Origin: Deltaproteobacteria bacterium
GTDB lineage: Bacteria; Myxococcota; Myxococcia; SLRQ01
DNA: 64,000 nt
Assembly: GCA_029210625.1 (NCBI GenBank)
Contig: JARGFU010000016.1
Span: forward strand, 98,888 to 162,887
Reading direction: 5' to 3'
Shown piece by piece: positions 50,204-60,010 of the stretch. The translations under genes and the position numbers were made by a program. Under the pieces are notes generated by a model that was given only the letters and a program-made list of their open reading frames with translations, did not search any database and was not told the origin of the DNA. The stretch's first letter is position 1, and the number at the start of each line of letters is the position of its first letter.

Positions 50204-52807
50204 CTAAGGGCGGCAGGCCGCGCCGCTGCGGGTGCCGAAGATCGACTTCAGCCCGTCCGTGCGGGTCGGGCTGATCAGGAAGGCGTAGCAGGGGTAGGTG
50301 GTGGGCGCGGCCGCGTCGCTGTAGGTGGTCGCGGTCTGGCCGGCGACCAGGGTGAGCCAGTTGCCGACCAGGGTGCAGGTCCCCGAGCAGTCCATGATGC
50401 CCCGGGAGACGGAGTAGCTGCCGGCCCCGGCGACGTTGGTCCAGGAGACCTCGAAGCGGTCGGTAGCGGCGACGTAGGTGTTCGCCACCGAGCTCGGCCC
50501 GAGCATCGGGGTGCCGTTCGCGAGCACGTAGGCGGCGTCGCTGAACCCGTAGGTGTAGGCCACGCCCAGGATCTCGGACTCGTGGCCGGCGGGGCTCACC
50601 GCCACCACCTTGTAGAGGTAGAGGAAGCCCAGCTCGACGGTGGTGTCCCAGTGCTCGGTGGCCGGCGCCGTCTCGCTGCCGACGAGGGCCATCGGAGTGC
50701 CGTAGTCGTGGGTCCGGTAGATCCGGTACCCGGCGGCGCCGCTGACCTCCTGCCAGCGCACGACGATCCCGGTGTCGGGGCGGGTGTCGGTGGGGGTGGA
50801 GGCGGTGGTCGCGCTCTGTCCGGTCGGGTTGGTGAGCCGCCGGGCGGCGCCCTGGACGGTGGTGCTCGGGGCGGACTCCCCGGCGGGGCCCACCGTCGTG
50901 ATCCGGTAGGTCAGCAGCTGGTCGAGCCGGGCGAGGGAGGGGTAGTCGTCGTAGGGGGGACCGAGGAGGTCGCCGCCGAGCTGGGTCCAGCCCCCGTCGT
51001 CCCGGTAGAGGCGGTAGGCCGTGGCTCCGGAGACCTCGTCCCAGGAGAGGCTCACCCGATCGAGGAGGTCCTGCGAGGCGGAGAGGTTGGCCGGGGGCAG
51101 GAGCGCCGGCAGGGTGATCGCCAGGGTGGCGCCGGAGGTCATGCCCCGCCGCCCGGAGGCCGTCACCCCCACCACGGCGTAGTAGTAGGGGGTGGCGGGG
51201 AGCAGCCCGGTGTCCTCGTGGGCCGCCGCCGCGGGGGTGCCCACTTCCTGGACGACGCCAGCCGGATCGTCGCCGCGCAGCACGACGTAGGAGGCGGCCT
51301 CGGGCACCGCGGTCCAGGTGAGGCTCACGGTGTCGCTGCCGGTGGGGGTGGCCGTCAGGTGCATCGGGGGAGGCAGCGGCACCAGGGAGCCGGTCGCCCG
51401 GTTGCTGAAGGGTGAGCTCTCGCCGGCCAGCGTGAAGGCCCGCACGTGGTAGTAGGCGGGGGCGTCGGCCAGGGGACCGGAGTAGCTGGCGCTGGGCCCG
51501 GCGACGTCACCGGTCACCGGCGTGCGGGCCAGGTTGCCGGCGCCCTGGTGGTAGACCCGGTAGAAGTCCGCGCCCGTGACGGGCTGCCAGGTGAAGTCGA
51601 TCCGGTCGGCGAAGGTCGTCGAGCCCTGCAGGCCCACCGGGGCCGGCAGGGTGGGATCGGCGTCGAGGGTCACCGAGACCGGGGTGCTCATCGGCCCCGC
51701 GGGGGAGGTGAAGTCGGCCAGCGCCCGCACGCCGACCCAGAAGGTCGCGCCCGGGGCGTACACGCCGTAGCCCATCCGCGTCTCGCTGGTGCCGCCGATC
51801 TGCGAGCCGGGCAGGGCGAGGTCGGCGGCGGAGCCCGCCACGTGGACCTGGTAGGCGCCCGCGCCGGCGACCGCGTCCCAGGTCACCGTCATCCCGTCGG
51901 GGCCGGTGGCGAAGGCCTGCACGTTGACCGGCGGCCCGAGCAGGGAGGGATCGTCCATGGCCCGGGAGCCGAGGGCGCGGCTGCTCGGCGCGCTCTCGGT
52001 CGCCGCGTCGAGGGCGGTGAGCTCGTACCAGTAGGGGACCCCCGGTGAGGCGGAGGTGTCCTCGTGGCTCTCCCGGGCCGGGCCGCCGGGGCCGCCGGGC
52101 TGCTCGAGGATGTCCCGGGTGGCCGGCAGCTCGGCCAGCAGGGTGGCCGGGCCGAGCTCGTCGTCGGCGCGGTAGAGGCGGTAGCCCGCCGCGGCCGGCT
52201 GCGGCAGCCAGCTCAGTGAGACCCGGTCGAGGTAGAGGCCATCGGTGGCCTGCAGATCCGTGGGGGCCGTCAGCGGAAGGGGAGAGCAGTCGGGATCGAA
52301 GTGGCGGCAGGCCTCGCAGGTGCCGTCGCCGTAGTCGGTGTCGGTGCAGGGATCGGTGGCGAGAGCCTGACAGTCGGAGTCGAGCTGGGCGCAGGCGTCG
52401 CAGGGGCCGTCGGAGTAGCGGCCCTCGCTCTGGCAGGTATCGACGGGGGCGTTGCAGTCCGGGTCCGGCTGGGGACAGTCGAGGTCGCAGGTGCCGTTGC
52501 CGTAGCGCCCCTCCACCGCGCAGGGATCGACGTTGTTGCAGTCGGGGTCGGGGTGGAGGCAGTCGAGGTCGCAGGTGCCGTCGCCGTAGCGGTCGGGTCC
52601 GTAGCAGGGATCGACGCTGTCGCAGTCGGGATCCGGCTGGGGACAGGCGTCGTCACAGGTGCCGTTGGCGTAGCGGCCCTCCTCCTCGCACCAGTCGCCG
52701 CCACCACCGCCGTCGTCGCGGCCGCCGCGACCCTCACCGCAGGCCACGCCGAGGCCGAGCAAGAGGATCAGTGCCAGAGAACTCGGGGCGAGGCGGCTGC
52801 GGGGCAA
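50204..52807 (-). CDS. Fibronectin type III lipoprotein with Cys-rich head
   Basis: 867 residues. The signal peptide ends LGVAC (lipobox). Residues about 38-180 are five Cys-rich repeats of the form GRYGNGTCDLDCPQPDPDC. Then come six or seven fibronectin type III-like domains, each with a V.LSW..V.GA..YRLYR core (for example DRVSLSWDEVSGATAYRLYR). This is an extracellular adhesion or scaffold architecture with no catalytic motif. It resembles the proteins of the five-gene operon but stands alone. Confidence 0.82.
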   Translation of the reverse strand: MPRSRLAPSSLALILLLGLGVACGEGRGGRDDGGGGGDWCEEEGRYANGTCDDACPQPDPDCDSVDPCYGPDRYGDGTCDLDCLHPDPDCNNVDPCAVEGRYGNGTCDLDCPQPDPDCNAPVDTCQSEGRYSDGPCDACAQLDSDCQALATDPCTDTDYGDGTCEACRHFDPDCSPLPLTAPTDLQATDGLYLDRVSLSWLPQPAAAGYRLYRADDELGPATLLAELPATRDILEQPGGPGGPARESHEDTSASPGVPYWYELTALDAATESAPSSRALGSRAMDDPSLLGPPVNVQAFATGPDGMTVTWDAVAGAGAYQVHVAGSAADLALPGSQIGGTSETRMGYGVYAPGATFWVGVRALADFTSPAGPMSTPVSVTLDADPTLPAPVGLQGSTTFADRIDFTWQPVTGADFYRVYHQGAGNLARTPVTGDVAGPSASYSGPLADAPAYYHVRAFTLAGESSPFSNRATGSLVPLPPPMHLTATPTGSDTVSLTWTAVPEAASYVVLRGDDPAGVVQEVGTPAAAAHEDTGLLPATPYYYAVVGVTASGRRGMTSGATLAITLPALLPPANLSASQDLLDRVSLSWDEVSGATAYRLYRDDGGWTQLGGDLLGPPYDDYPSLARLDQLLTYRITTVGPAGESAPSTTVQGAARRLTNPTGQSATTASTPTDTRPDTGIVVRWQEVSGAAGYRIYRTHDYGTPMALVGSETAPATEHWDTTVELGFLYLYKVVAVSPAGHESEILGVAYTYGFSDAAYVLANGTPMLGPSSVANTYVAATDRFEVSWTNVAGAGSYSVSRGIMDCSGTCTLVGNWLTLVAGQTATTYSDAAAPTTYPCYAFLISPTRTDGLKSIFGTRSGAACRP

Positions 52808-52857
52808 GGTTGCTCCCTCCTGAGGGTCGGGAGAGAGCGTAGCAGAACCAGGGGCCG

Positions 52858-53709
52858 CTAGAGGATGGCCTCGTCGATCCGCCGCTCGTGGAGCCGCCGC
52901 ACCTTGGCGAAGAGGACGGCGGGCAGGAGCTTCATCGGGATCAGGCCGACCACGATGGCCGCCGGGCCGAGGAGGTCGATCAGGGTGTAGACGCCCGGGT
53001 GGACCTCGGGGGGCTCGCTGAAGGTGCCCTGGAAGAAGAGGGCGACCCCCACGTAGAGGGCGAGGAAGAAGAAGGGCGCGGCGAAGAGGGTGAGCCAGGT
53101 GACGAAGACCGGCGCCCGGTGGCCCTCCATCATCGCGGCGCTGTCCGAGAGGGCGTCGGCGCCCTTGCCGCGATCGGTGAGGACCACCGGGAGGATCACG
53201 GCGTAGGAGAGGGCGCGCAGCACGCCGGGCACGATCAGCAGCAGGGTGAAGAGGAGGGTGATCAGGTTCGAGAGGATGCTCGCCCAGATCATCGCGCCCC
53301 AGCGCTTCATCGTCTCGGACAGCGCGATGCCCACGGTGGCCTCGCGGCCCTCGATGAGCCGCAGCGCCAGGATGATCATCGCGCCGTCGGCGATGATGGT
53401 GATGAACCAGGAGAAGCGGTCGACGGTCTCGGCCTCGGGGACGAGGGCGGTGAGCAGGAGCAGGGGCAGCTCGAAGATCGCCACCAGCGCCAGGCAGGGC
53501 AGCCAGAGCTCCTTGAGCATCATCCAGACGCCCGAGAGCAGGCTGCCCACGCTGAGCTCCTCGCGCTCGATGACGTGCAGCACCTTCTCGGAGCAGGGGG
53601 CGCAGAGCATCTGACCCCGCATCGGCCGCAGGTCCTCGAAGGTGCCGCAGCGATCGCAGGGGGTGGGCTCCGCGGGCCGGGGAGGGGGAGCGTCGGCCAG
53701 AGGGTTCAT
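52858..53709 (-). CDS. Multi-pass membrane protein with N-terminal zinc-ribbon-like motif
   Basis: 283 residues. The N-terminus has CDRCGTFEDLRPMRGQMLCAPC, two CxxC pairs suggesting a zinc ribbon. About five or six hydrophobic segments follow (for example LPCLALVAIFELPLLLLTAL and LFAAPFFFLALYVGVALFF). The layout resembles the myxobacterial glycerophosphoryl-diester-phosphodiesterase-type membrane-domain proteins; no enzymatic motif is visible. Function unknown. Confidence 0.75.
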   Translation of the reverse strand: MNPLADAPPPRPAEPTPCDRCGTFEDLRPMRGQMLCAPCSEKVLHVIEREELSVGSLLSGVWMMLKELWLPCLALVAIFELPLLLLTALVPEAETVDRFSWFITIIADGAMIILALRLIEGREATVGIALSETMKRWGAMIWASILSNLITLLFTLLLIVPGVLRALSYAVILPVVLTDRGKGADALSDSAAMMEGHRAPVFVTWLTLFAAPFFFLALYVGVALFFQGTFSEPPEVHPGVYTLIDLLGPAAIVVGLIPMKLLPAVLFAKVRRLHERRIDEAIL

Positions 53710-53751
53710 GGGAAGAGGAGTACCACGGGGGGCGCGCGGGGACAGCCGAGC

Positions 53752-54402
53752 TCAGCGTTCGCGGACGCCCTCGAAGTAGCCGAGGCGGCCGAAGCCGAAG
53801 AGCAGGCGCCGGTGCGTCACCTCGCGGGCGCCGGCGAAGCCCGCCTCCTCCAGCTCGCGCACGAGGCCGCCCCGGTAGTTCTCGGCGATGTGCTGCTTGT
53901 GGAAGGTCCGGCCGAGGAAGCCGTCCTTGCGCTCGCCCTCACCGGCGAAGTCGAGGAGGTGCAGCGAGCCGCCCACCTTCAGCACCCGCAGGACCTCGCG
54001 CAGCGCCGGCCCGCGCAGCTCGCCCGGCAGGTGGTGGAACATCAGGGAGGAGAAGACCCGGTCGAAGCTCGCGTCGGGGAAGGGCAGCTCCTCCGCCGAG
54101 GCCTCGACCAGCTCGGCGGTGAGGCCCTCGGCCTCGAGCTTGGCCCGGGTCCGCTCGAGGGCCTTCGGGTCGGGGTCGATCCCCGCCGCGGTGATCCCCG
54201 GGTGGGCCCGCAGCAGATCGCGCAGGAGGGTGCCGGTGCCGCAGCCCAGGTCGAGCACCCGCTGGCCGGCCTCGACCCGCGCCTGGGGGATCAGGCCGCG
54301 CCGCGCCCGGTCGCCCCCCGAGAGCCGCAGGAGCGGATCGTAGAGGGGCAAGAGCAGGTCGTGGCCCATGGCCGGGATGAAGCCGTGATGCTCGTGGGTC
54401 AT
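53752..54402 (-). CDS. Class I SAM-dependent methyltransferase
   Basis: 216 residues with a Rossmann fold: motif I VLDLGCGTGTLLRDLL, the acidic residue of motif II in GIDPDPKALE, and the FDRVFSSLMFHHLPGE region (motif IV) typical of the UbiE/COQ5-like Methyltransf_11/25 families. The substrate is unknown. Single gene, 24 bp after the stop of the upstream PKD lipoprotein gene. Confidence 0.87.
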   Translation of the reverse strand: MTHEHHGFIPAMGHDLLLPLYDPLLRLSGGDRARRGLIPQARVEAGQRVLDLGCGTGTLLRDLLRAHPGITAAGIDPDPKALERTRAKLEAEGLTAELVEASAEELPFPDASFDRVFSSLMFHHLPGELRGPALREVLRVLKVGGSLHLLDFAGEGERKDGFLGRTFHKQHIAENYRGGLVRELEEAGFAGAREVTHRRLLFGFGRLGYFEGVRER

Positions 54403-54426
54403 GGCGGCACCCTAGGGTCTGCTCGT

Positions 54427-57400
54427 CTAGAGGGCCTCGTCGGCCCCCACGTCGTAGCCGGCGCCCCGCGGGCGGGCCTCGCCGTCGAGGTCGTCGGAGG
54501 GCGGGAAGCCGCCGGGAGACGAGGCGACGCCCGCGTCGACGCAGGCGTTGGGGCTCGAGAGGTTCAGGCTGTAGTCGCCGCCCGTCGGGTCGGTCAGGGC
54601 GCAGACGGCGAGTGTGTTGGACCCCCAGGTCTGGCCCGAGGTGTTGCAGAGGGTGCCGCTGGCCGCGTTCAGGTCCGCGAGGTCGGCGGTGTCGGTGCCG
54701 TTGCAGTGGGCGAGGAAGGCTCCGGCGGGGTTGAGGATGTTGCCGTGGAGCTGGGTGGGCAGGGCCTCGGGAGTGGCCAGGTAGATCCCGTAGGGGAAGC
54801 CGGTGACGTAGCTGTTGCCCATCACGAAGGCGCGGGAGCCGCGGACGCCGGAGCCCGGTCCGGTGGTGATGCCGTCGCCCAGCATCGTCGTGTTCCAGAT
54901 GGAGACGTTGTTGCTGGCCACGAACACCGCGGAGACCCTCCCGCCCATCGTGTTCGAGAGCACCGAGTTGCGAAGGTTCAGCACGCCGGAGTTGCCGGAG
55001 AGGCCGACGGTGATCACCGCGAAGTTGTCGAAGTTCGAGTAGGCGTAGGTGTTGCCGTCGACCTCCAGCACCGAGCGCTCGACGATCGCCTCACCCGAGC
55101 CGGCCACCCCGATGGCGCGGGCCGCGCCCGTGACGTTGCTGACCCCGATGACGCTCACCCGGGAGTCCTGCACCGTGAGGAGCCCTCCGTTGAGGAAGAT
55201 GCCGTTCGTGTTGAAGCAGCTCTGTGCGCTGACGATCTCGCTGCGGGTGACCGTGAGGTCGCTGCTGTTGTCCACGCGGACGGGGATGCAGGTGTAGCTC
55301 GAGGCACCGGCGATCGGGTCCATCTGGTAGGAGATCCGGGCATCCCGGAGCTCGAGCGTGCAGCCGGCGCACTGGAGGGCACGCATGAGGGAGTTGATCC
55401 CGCAGGAGTTGGCCCAGACGAGCTCGAGGCCCGAGAAGAGCAGCCCGCCCCCCGGCGTGGGGGGCACCTGGATGACGCCCTCCCCGGCCGGGGAGGACGA
55501 GCAGAGATCCTGCTGTCTCTGGATGAGGAGGCCGCTGGTGACCCCCCGCGCGAAGGTGACCGGGTCGCGGCCCGCGAGGAGGTGTACTCCGGTGGGCCAG
55601 AAGATGTTGGAGTCGGTGAGGAACTCGTTGTAGGCGCCCGAGAGCATCAGCAGGTGGCGGCCGTCCCCGGCGCCGGTGGCCCCGGGATCGACCACGGCGA
55701 GGGCGCCCCGCAGGGAGCGGCAGGGCGTGGCCTTCGGGCCGCAGCCCGCGCCGTCGGCGGCCCCGGCGGCGTCGGAGACGAAGACGAAGTTGGTATCCGA
55801 GGGCTCGACGAAGACGGTGACCTCCACCGGCAGCGAGTCGAGGTCGCCGTCGTTGATGACCAGCTCGTAGCGGGCCCAGCTGTCGGCGTCCGAGAGCTCG
55901 AGGGCGGCGAAGCCGGGGGTCGGGTCCGGCGGCACCGCGCCGTTCAGCGTCGCCGGGAAGAGGCTCGAGCCCTCCAGCCGGGCCCAGGTGAAGACCAGGG
56001 GGTCGCCGTCGACGTCGAAGGAGCCGCTGGCGTCCAGGCCCAGGGGTCCGCCCTCCAGGGCGACGACGGTGTTGCTCGGCACCACCACCACCGGGCGGTG
56101 GTTCACCTGGAGGATCAGCTGCTCCATCGGGCTCCAGGCGCCGGCGGCGTCCTGGACCTTCAGGCCCAGGAAGAAGACGCCCCGGCCGCTCAAGGTGGCG
56201 GTGGCGTTCTCCACCGTGGCCGAGGGGGTGAAGACGACGTCGCCCGAGGCGGGCTTGGAGATCACGCTCCACTCCCAGCCGGTGAGGGCGTCGCCGTCGG
56301 GGTCGGTCGAGGCCGAGGCGTCGAGGTCGACCACGGAAGGGTCGGCCACGCCGGGGGTCGCCACCGGCACCGCCGCCGGGGCGTTGTTCAGCGCCTCTAC
56401 GACCAGGGGCACGGCCAGGCTGCTGACCTCGCCGTCGGAGACGACGAGCTCGAGGTCGTAGCGGCCCTTCATCACCGGGGTGAAGAGGGGGGTGCGCGAG
56501 GCCGGGTCGTCCAGCAGGCCGGTGAGGTCGGCGCCCACCGGCCCGGTGAGCACGGTCCAGCTCCAGCTGGCGATGGGCTGCCCCTCGGGGTCGGTCCCGC
56601 CGCCGCGCAGGCGCAGGGGGGTGCCGTTGGGGGTGGTGACCCAGCCGTCGGTCTGGGCGACCGGCGGGGCGTTGTAGTCGACCGTGATCGCCACCAGGTC
56701 CTCGGCGCTGGTGGCGCCCTCGCTGTCGGTCGCGGTGGCCGAGAAGACCAGCACGGTGTCGGCCAGGGGCGCGGTGAAGGTCGCCGTGCCGGCGGAGGCG
56801 TCGGGCACGAGGGTCACGCCGGGGCCGGCCACCTGCTCCCAGGTGTAGGTGAGGGCGTCGCCGTCGAGGTCGGTGGCGCCGGCCTGCAGCGTGACGCTCT
56901 GGCCGCCGTCCACGGTCTGGTCGGGACCGGCGCTCACCGTGGGGGCGAGGTTGAGCACCTCGATCCGCAGCAGGTCGGCCGCGCTGGAGATCTGGCCGTC
57001 GGAGACGACGAGCTCGAGCTCGTAGCCGCCCCGAACGGTGGGGCTGAAGAGGGGGGTGCGGGTGCTGCTCTCGGTCAGCAGGGTCGTGAAGTCGACGCCG
57101 ACCGGGCCGGAGACCGCGGTCCAGCTCCAGCTGACGATGGGGTCGCCGTCGGGGTCGCTCGCCCGGCCGGTGAGGCGCACCGGCGCGAGGTTCGGCGTCT
57201 CGAGGTAGGTGCCGGCGTCGGCCACCGGGGCCCGGTTGTAGTCCACGGTGACGATCACGGGGTCGGCCGCGCTGCGGGCGCCCTCGCTGTCGGTGGCGAT
57301 CACCGAGAAGACCAGCACCGCCGAGGCCAGCGGGGCGTCGAAGCTCGCCAGGCCCGTGCCCGCGTCCTCGATCAGGGTCACCGTGTTGCCGGCCACCTGC

Positions 57401-58164
57401 GACCAGTCGTAGGTCAGGGCGTCGCCGTCGAGGTCCGTGCCGCTGGCCTGGAGGACCACCGCGGCGCCGCCCGCCACGAGCTGATCGTTGCCCCCCGAGA
57501 CCTCCGGGGCGACGTTCAGCACCTCGATGGCGAGGGTGTCGGCGGCGCTCTCGAGCAGCCCGTCGGAGACCACCAGCTCGGCCCGGTAGCCGCCGCGCAG
57601 GGTGGGCGAGAAGAGGGGGGTGCGGGTGTCGGTGTCGGTGAGCAGGCTGTCCAGCTGCGCCCCCGGCGGGCCGCTGACCAGGGTCCAGCTCCAGCTCGCG
57701 ATGGCGTCCCCGTCGGGATCGATGGCGTTGCCGGCCAGGCGCACGGGCACGCCGTTGGGGGTCTCGAGGAAGGCGCCCGCGTCGGCCACCGGCGGCAGGT
57801 TGTGCTCGACGACGATCCGCAGGAGGTCGGGCTCGCCCACCACGTCGGGGTAGGCGGTCTCGCGCCCCGCCACCGAGAGGACGATGACCGTGCTGGCGTC
57901 CGGGGCGGTGAAGCTGGCGACCCCGGTCTCGGCGTCGGCCTCGAGCACCACCGGCAGGCCGGCCACCTGGCTCCACTCGAAGGTGAAGGCGTCGCCGTCG
58001 GCGTCCTCGCCGATGGCCTGGAGCAGCACCTCGACCCCGGAGGCCACGAGCTGATCGTCGCCCGCGTCGACCACCGGCGGGTTGTCGGGCACCGCCTCGC
58101 GCGAGAAGTCGGGGCAGCCGGCGGCGGCCAGCAGACAGACGAGTCCGAGGGAGAGCGTGCGCAT
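54427..58164 (-). CDS. PKD-repeat lipoprotein with beta-helix region
   Basis: 1245 residues from ATG 58164, the first start giving a proper signal peptide (LGLVCLLAAAGC, lipobox); ATG 58206 is further upstream. Four long PKD/REJ-like repeat pairs (about 25-560) alternate patterns such as VVDAGDDQLVASGVEV and PNGVPVRLAGNAIDPDGDAI. More Ig-like domains follow to about 800. The last 430 residues resemble the right-handed beta-helix part of choice-of-anchor-Q proteins and end with the motif DDLDGEARPRGAGYDVGADE. Surface-exposed; ligand unknown. The repeats are similar enough to recombine. Confidence 0.83.
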   Translation of the reverse strand: MRTLSLGLVCLLAAAGCPDFSREAVPDNPPVVDAGDDQLVASGVEVLLQAIGEDADGDAFTFEWSQVAGLPVVLEADAETGVASFTAPDASTVIVLSVAGRETAYPDVVGEPDLLRIVVEHNLPPVADAGAFLETPNGVPVRLAGNAIDPDGDAIASWSWTLVSGPPGAQLDSLLTDTDTRTPLFSPTLRGGYRAELVVSDGLLESAADTLAIEVLNVAPEVSGGNDQLVAGGAAVVLQASGTDLDGDALTYDWSQVAGNTVTLIEDAGTGLASFDAPLASAVLVFSVIATDSEGARSAADPVIVTVDYNRAPVADAGTYLETPNLAPVRLTGRASDPDGDPIVSWSWTAVSGPVGVDFTTLLTESSTRTPLFSPTVRGGYELELVVSDGQISSAADLLRIEVLNLAPTVSAGPDQTVDGGQSVTLQAGATDLDGDALTYTWEQVAGPGVTLVPDASAGTATFTAPLADTVLVFSATATDSEGATSAEDLVAITVDYNAPPVAQTDGWVTTPNGTPLRLRGGGTDPEGQPIASWSWTVLTGPVGADLTGLLDDPASRTPLFTPVMKGRYDLELVVSDGEVSSLAVPLVVEALNNAPAAVPVATPGVADPSVVDLDASASTDPDGDALTGWEWSVISKPASGDVVFTPSATVENATATLSGRGVFFLGLKVQDAAGAWSPMEQLILQVNHRPVVVVPSNTVVALEGGPLGLDASGSFDVDGDPLVFTWARLEGSSLFPATLNGAVPPDPTPGFAALELSDADSWARYELVINDGDLDSLPVEVTVFVEPSDTNFVFVSDAAGAADGAGCGPKATPCRSLRGALAVVDPGATGAGDGRHLLMLSGAYNEFLTDSNIFWPTGVHLLAGRDPVTFARGVTSGLLIQRQQDLCSSSPAGEGVIQVPPTPGGGLLFSGLELVWANSCGINSLMRALQCAGCTLELRDARISYQMDPIAGASSYTCIPVRVDNSSDLTVTRSEIVSAQSCFNTNGIFLNGGLLTVQDSRVSVIGVSNVTGAARAIGVAGSGEAIVERSVLEVDGNTYAYSNFDNFAVITVGLSGNSGVLNLRNSVLSNTMGGRVSAVFVASNNVSIWNTTMLGDGITTGPGSGVRGSRAFVMGNSYVTGFPYGIYLATPEALPTQLHGNILNPAGAFLAHCNGTDTADLADLNAASGTLCNTSGQTWGSNTLAVCALTDPTGGDYSLNLSSPNACVDAGVASSPGGFPPSDDLDGEARPRGAGYDVGADEAL

Positions 58165-58227
58165 CAGGGAACCCCAGCCTGTACGGGTGAAGCCCGATAC
58201 TGCCACAGCGATCTGGCGGGTCGAAGA

Positions 58228-58695
58228 CTACTCGGCGGGCTCGGCCCAGACGGCCAGCTCGTTGCCGGCGGGGTCGCGGAAGTGGAAGCGCCGCCCCCCG
58301 GGGAAGTCGAAGGGCTCGACGGTGATGGCGCCGCCGGCGGCCTTCACCTTCTCGAGCGTGGCGGGGAGGTCGGTCGAGAAGAGGATCACCAGGGGCCCGC
58401 CCGCCTTCACCTCGTCCACCGGCCGAAGGCCCCCCACCTCGGCGGAAGGGTCACTCATCATCTTGATGCCCGAGTAGTCGGGGCCGTAGTCGTTGAAGCT
58501 CCACCCGAAGGCCTCGCCGTAGAAGCGCTTGGCCTCGGCCAGGTCGGTGACGGAAAGCTCGATGTAGGAGATGGCGTGGTGGGTCAGCTGCTCGCGGGGC
58601 ATGGCGGGGGTCTCCTGGGTCGGGGCCGCTGCCCCGTGGGCGCAGGCCACTCCGAGGAGGGCGGCGCAGAGGGGGAGGGCGAGGCGGGGGATCAT
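58228..58695 (-). CDS. VOC (glyoxalase-like) protein with lipoprotein signal
   Basis: 155 residues. The start at 58695 overlaps the upstream nuclease stop (ATGA) and gives a signal peptide ending LLGVAC (lipobox). A cytosolic version would start at MPREQ (58602). The domain fits the VOC family: AISYIELSVTDLAEAKRFYGEAFGW, metal-ligand Glu in IEL, and FHFRDPAGNELAVW near the end. Exported VOC proteins are uncommon. Reaction unknown. Confidence 0.8.
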   Translation of the reverse strand: MIPRLALPLCAALLGVACAHGAAAPTQETPAMPREQLTHHAISYIELSVTDLAEAKRFYGEAFGWSFNDYGPDYSGIKMMSDPSAEVGGLRPVDEVKAGGPLVILFSTDLPATLEKVKAAGGAITVEPFDFPGGRRFHFRDPAGNELAVWAEPAE

Positions 58696-59822
58696 GGTGG
58701 GGAACTTAGCTCGGCGGCGGAATTCGGAGGATGGACCGCGAGGTAGACCGGCGGAGGTCCTTCAGACACCTTGTGAGGAAGATCGCGCCCCGAGCCCCTT
58801 CGTTCACGAGCCCGTTCGATGGCACGGGCCAGCTGACGTTCGAGGAGCTCACGTGGTGGAAGCTGGGTGAGGTAGCTCGCCACCCGGAGGGTTCCCCGAT
58901 CGAGCTCCAGGAGCTCGATCTGCTCCTGATTCCGGTCGGCGCAGAGGATCAGGCCGAGTGGGGGATTTTCGTCCGGACCTCGTTCGTGGCGGTCGAGCCA
59001 CCGCAGGTAGAGCTCCATCTGGCCCTTGTCGCGGGCATCGAAGCGGCCGAGCTTCAGCTCGATGGCCACGAGCGCCCTGAGGGGGCGATGGAAGAAGAGC
59101 AGGTCGAGATAGTAGTCGTCCGGTCCGATCGAGATCCGCTTCTGCCGGGCGACGAAGCTGAAGCCCTCCCCGAGCTCGGTGAGAAAGCGCTCGAGGTCGT
59201 GCAGGATGGCTGCTTCCAGCTCTCTCTCTCCGTGTTCAGCGGGGAGGGCGAGGAAGTCGAGGACATAGGGGTCACGGAAGACGAGGTCGGGTGACATCCG
59301 GCCCTCGTCGCGCAGGGCTTCGAGAGCCTCTTCGACGATGGCCTCTGGCCGCCTGGCGATGGCCGTCCGCTCGTAGAGCATCCCGGCGATCCTGGCCTGT
59401 AGCATACGGGTGCTCCACCGTTCGAGGCGGCACAGCTCGGCGTAGAACTGCCTCTGGAGGGGGTCTTCCAGGGCGATGATGTGCCGGAGGTGGGTCCACC
59501 CCAATTGTGCACGCAGCGCGTGCACAATCTCGAGGTCCGGGAAAACTTCAGCGAATCTCATCATGTAGTGGAGGTTTCGCTTCCTGAAACCTCTCCCGAA
59601 CTCGGCGGAGAGGGTTCGGGAGACGGCCGCGACGACTTCTTTGCCGTACTCGGCCCGCCCCTCCCCGACGACCTCCGATCGCAGCCGCCGCCCCACCTCC
59701 CAGTAGAGCAGAACCAGCTCGCTGTTCACCATGCGCGCCACCCGCTGCCGCGACGCCTTGATGAGTTCTCTCAGCTCCACGGTCAGCGGCTCGGCCATCC
59801 CCGGCTTCAATTCCTTCGCCAT
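58692..59822 (-). CDS. YhcG/DUF1016-family PDDEXK nuclease
   Basis: 376 residues from ATG 59822. The N-terminal DUF1016-N domain (about 10-150) has VNSELVLLYWEVGRRL, FRKRNLHYMMRFAEVFPD, LGWTHLRHIIALEDPLQRQFYAE. The C-terminal domain carries a PD-(D/E)xK nuclease core (IGPDDYYLDLLFFHRPLRALVAIELKLGRF). Family members are found near restriction systems and mobile regions and are suspected nucleases, but their role is not settled. An upstream in-frame extension to 60044 encodes a partial second copy (see pseudogene), not part of this protein. Confidence 0.87.
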   Translation of the reverse strand: MAKELKPGMAEPLTVELRELIKASRQRVARMVNSELVLLYWEVGRRLRSEVVGEGRAEYGKEVVAAVSRTLSAEFGRGFRKRNLHYMMRFAEVFPDLEIVHALRAQLGWTHLRHIIALEDPLQRQFYAELCRLERWSTRMLQARIAGMLYERTAIARRPEAIVEEALEALRDEGRMSPDLVFRDPYVLDFLALPAEHGERELEAAILHDLERFLTELGEGFSFVARQKRISIGPDDYYLDLLFFHRPLRALVAIELKLGRFDARDKGQMELYLRWLDRHERGPDENPPLGLILCADRNQEQIELLELDRGTLRVASYLTQLPPRELLERQLARAIERARERRGSGRDLPHKVSEGPPPVYLAVHPPNSAAELSSPP

Positions 59823-59881
59823 GACGCGGAAGCTACCAGCACCCCCTGACACTCTCTGGGTCCCACGAGAAAGACCGCTGA

Positions 59882-59999
59882 GGCTGAGGCGGAAGCGGAG
59901 GGGGTCGTCGAGGGCGATGATGTACCGGAGATGCGTCCAACCCAATTGTTGCCGCAGCGAGGCAACTTTCTCCGGATCGCTGAAGAGTTCGGCTACCCC
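59882..59999 (-). pseudogene. Fragment of a second YhcG/DUF1016 gene
   Basis: About 39 codons read VAELFSDPEKVASLRQQLG followed by WTHLRYIIALDDPL, matching the central part of the intact nuclease next door (AEVFPDLEIVHALRAQLG, WTHLRHIIALEDPL). The flanking sequence on both sides is unrelated. The similarity at DNA level is high, so it is a remnant of a duplicated or displaced copy. Confidence 0.75.
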
Positions 60000-60010
60000 A
60001 TCTCGAGGTC

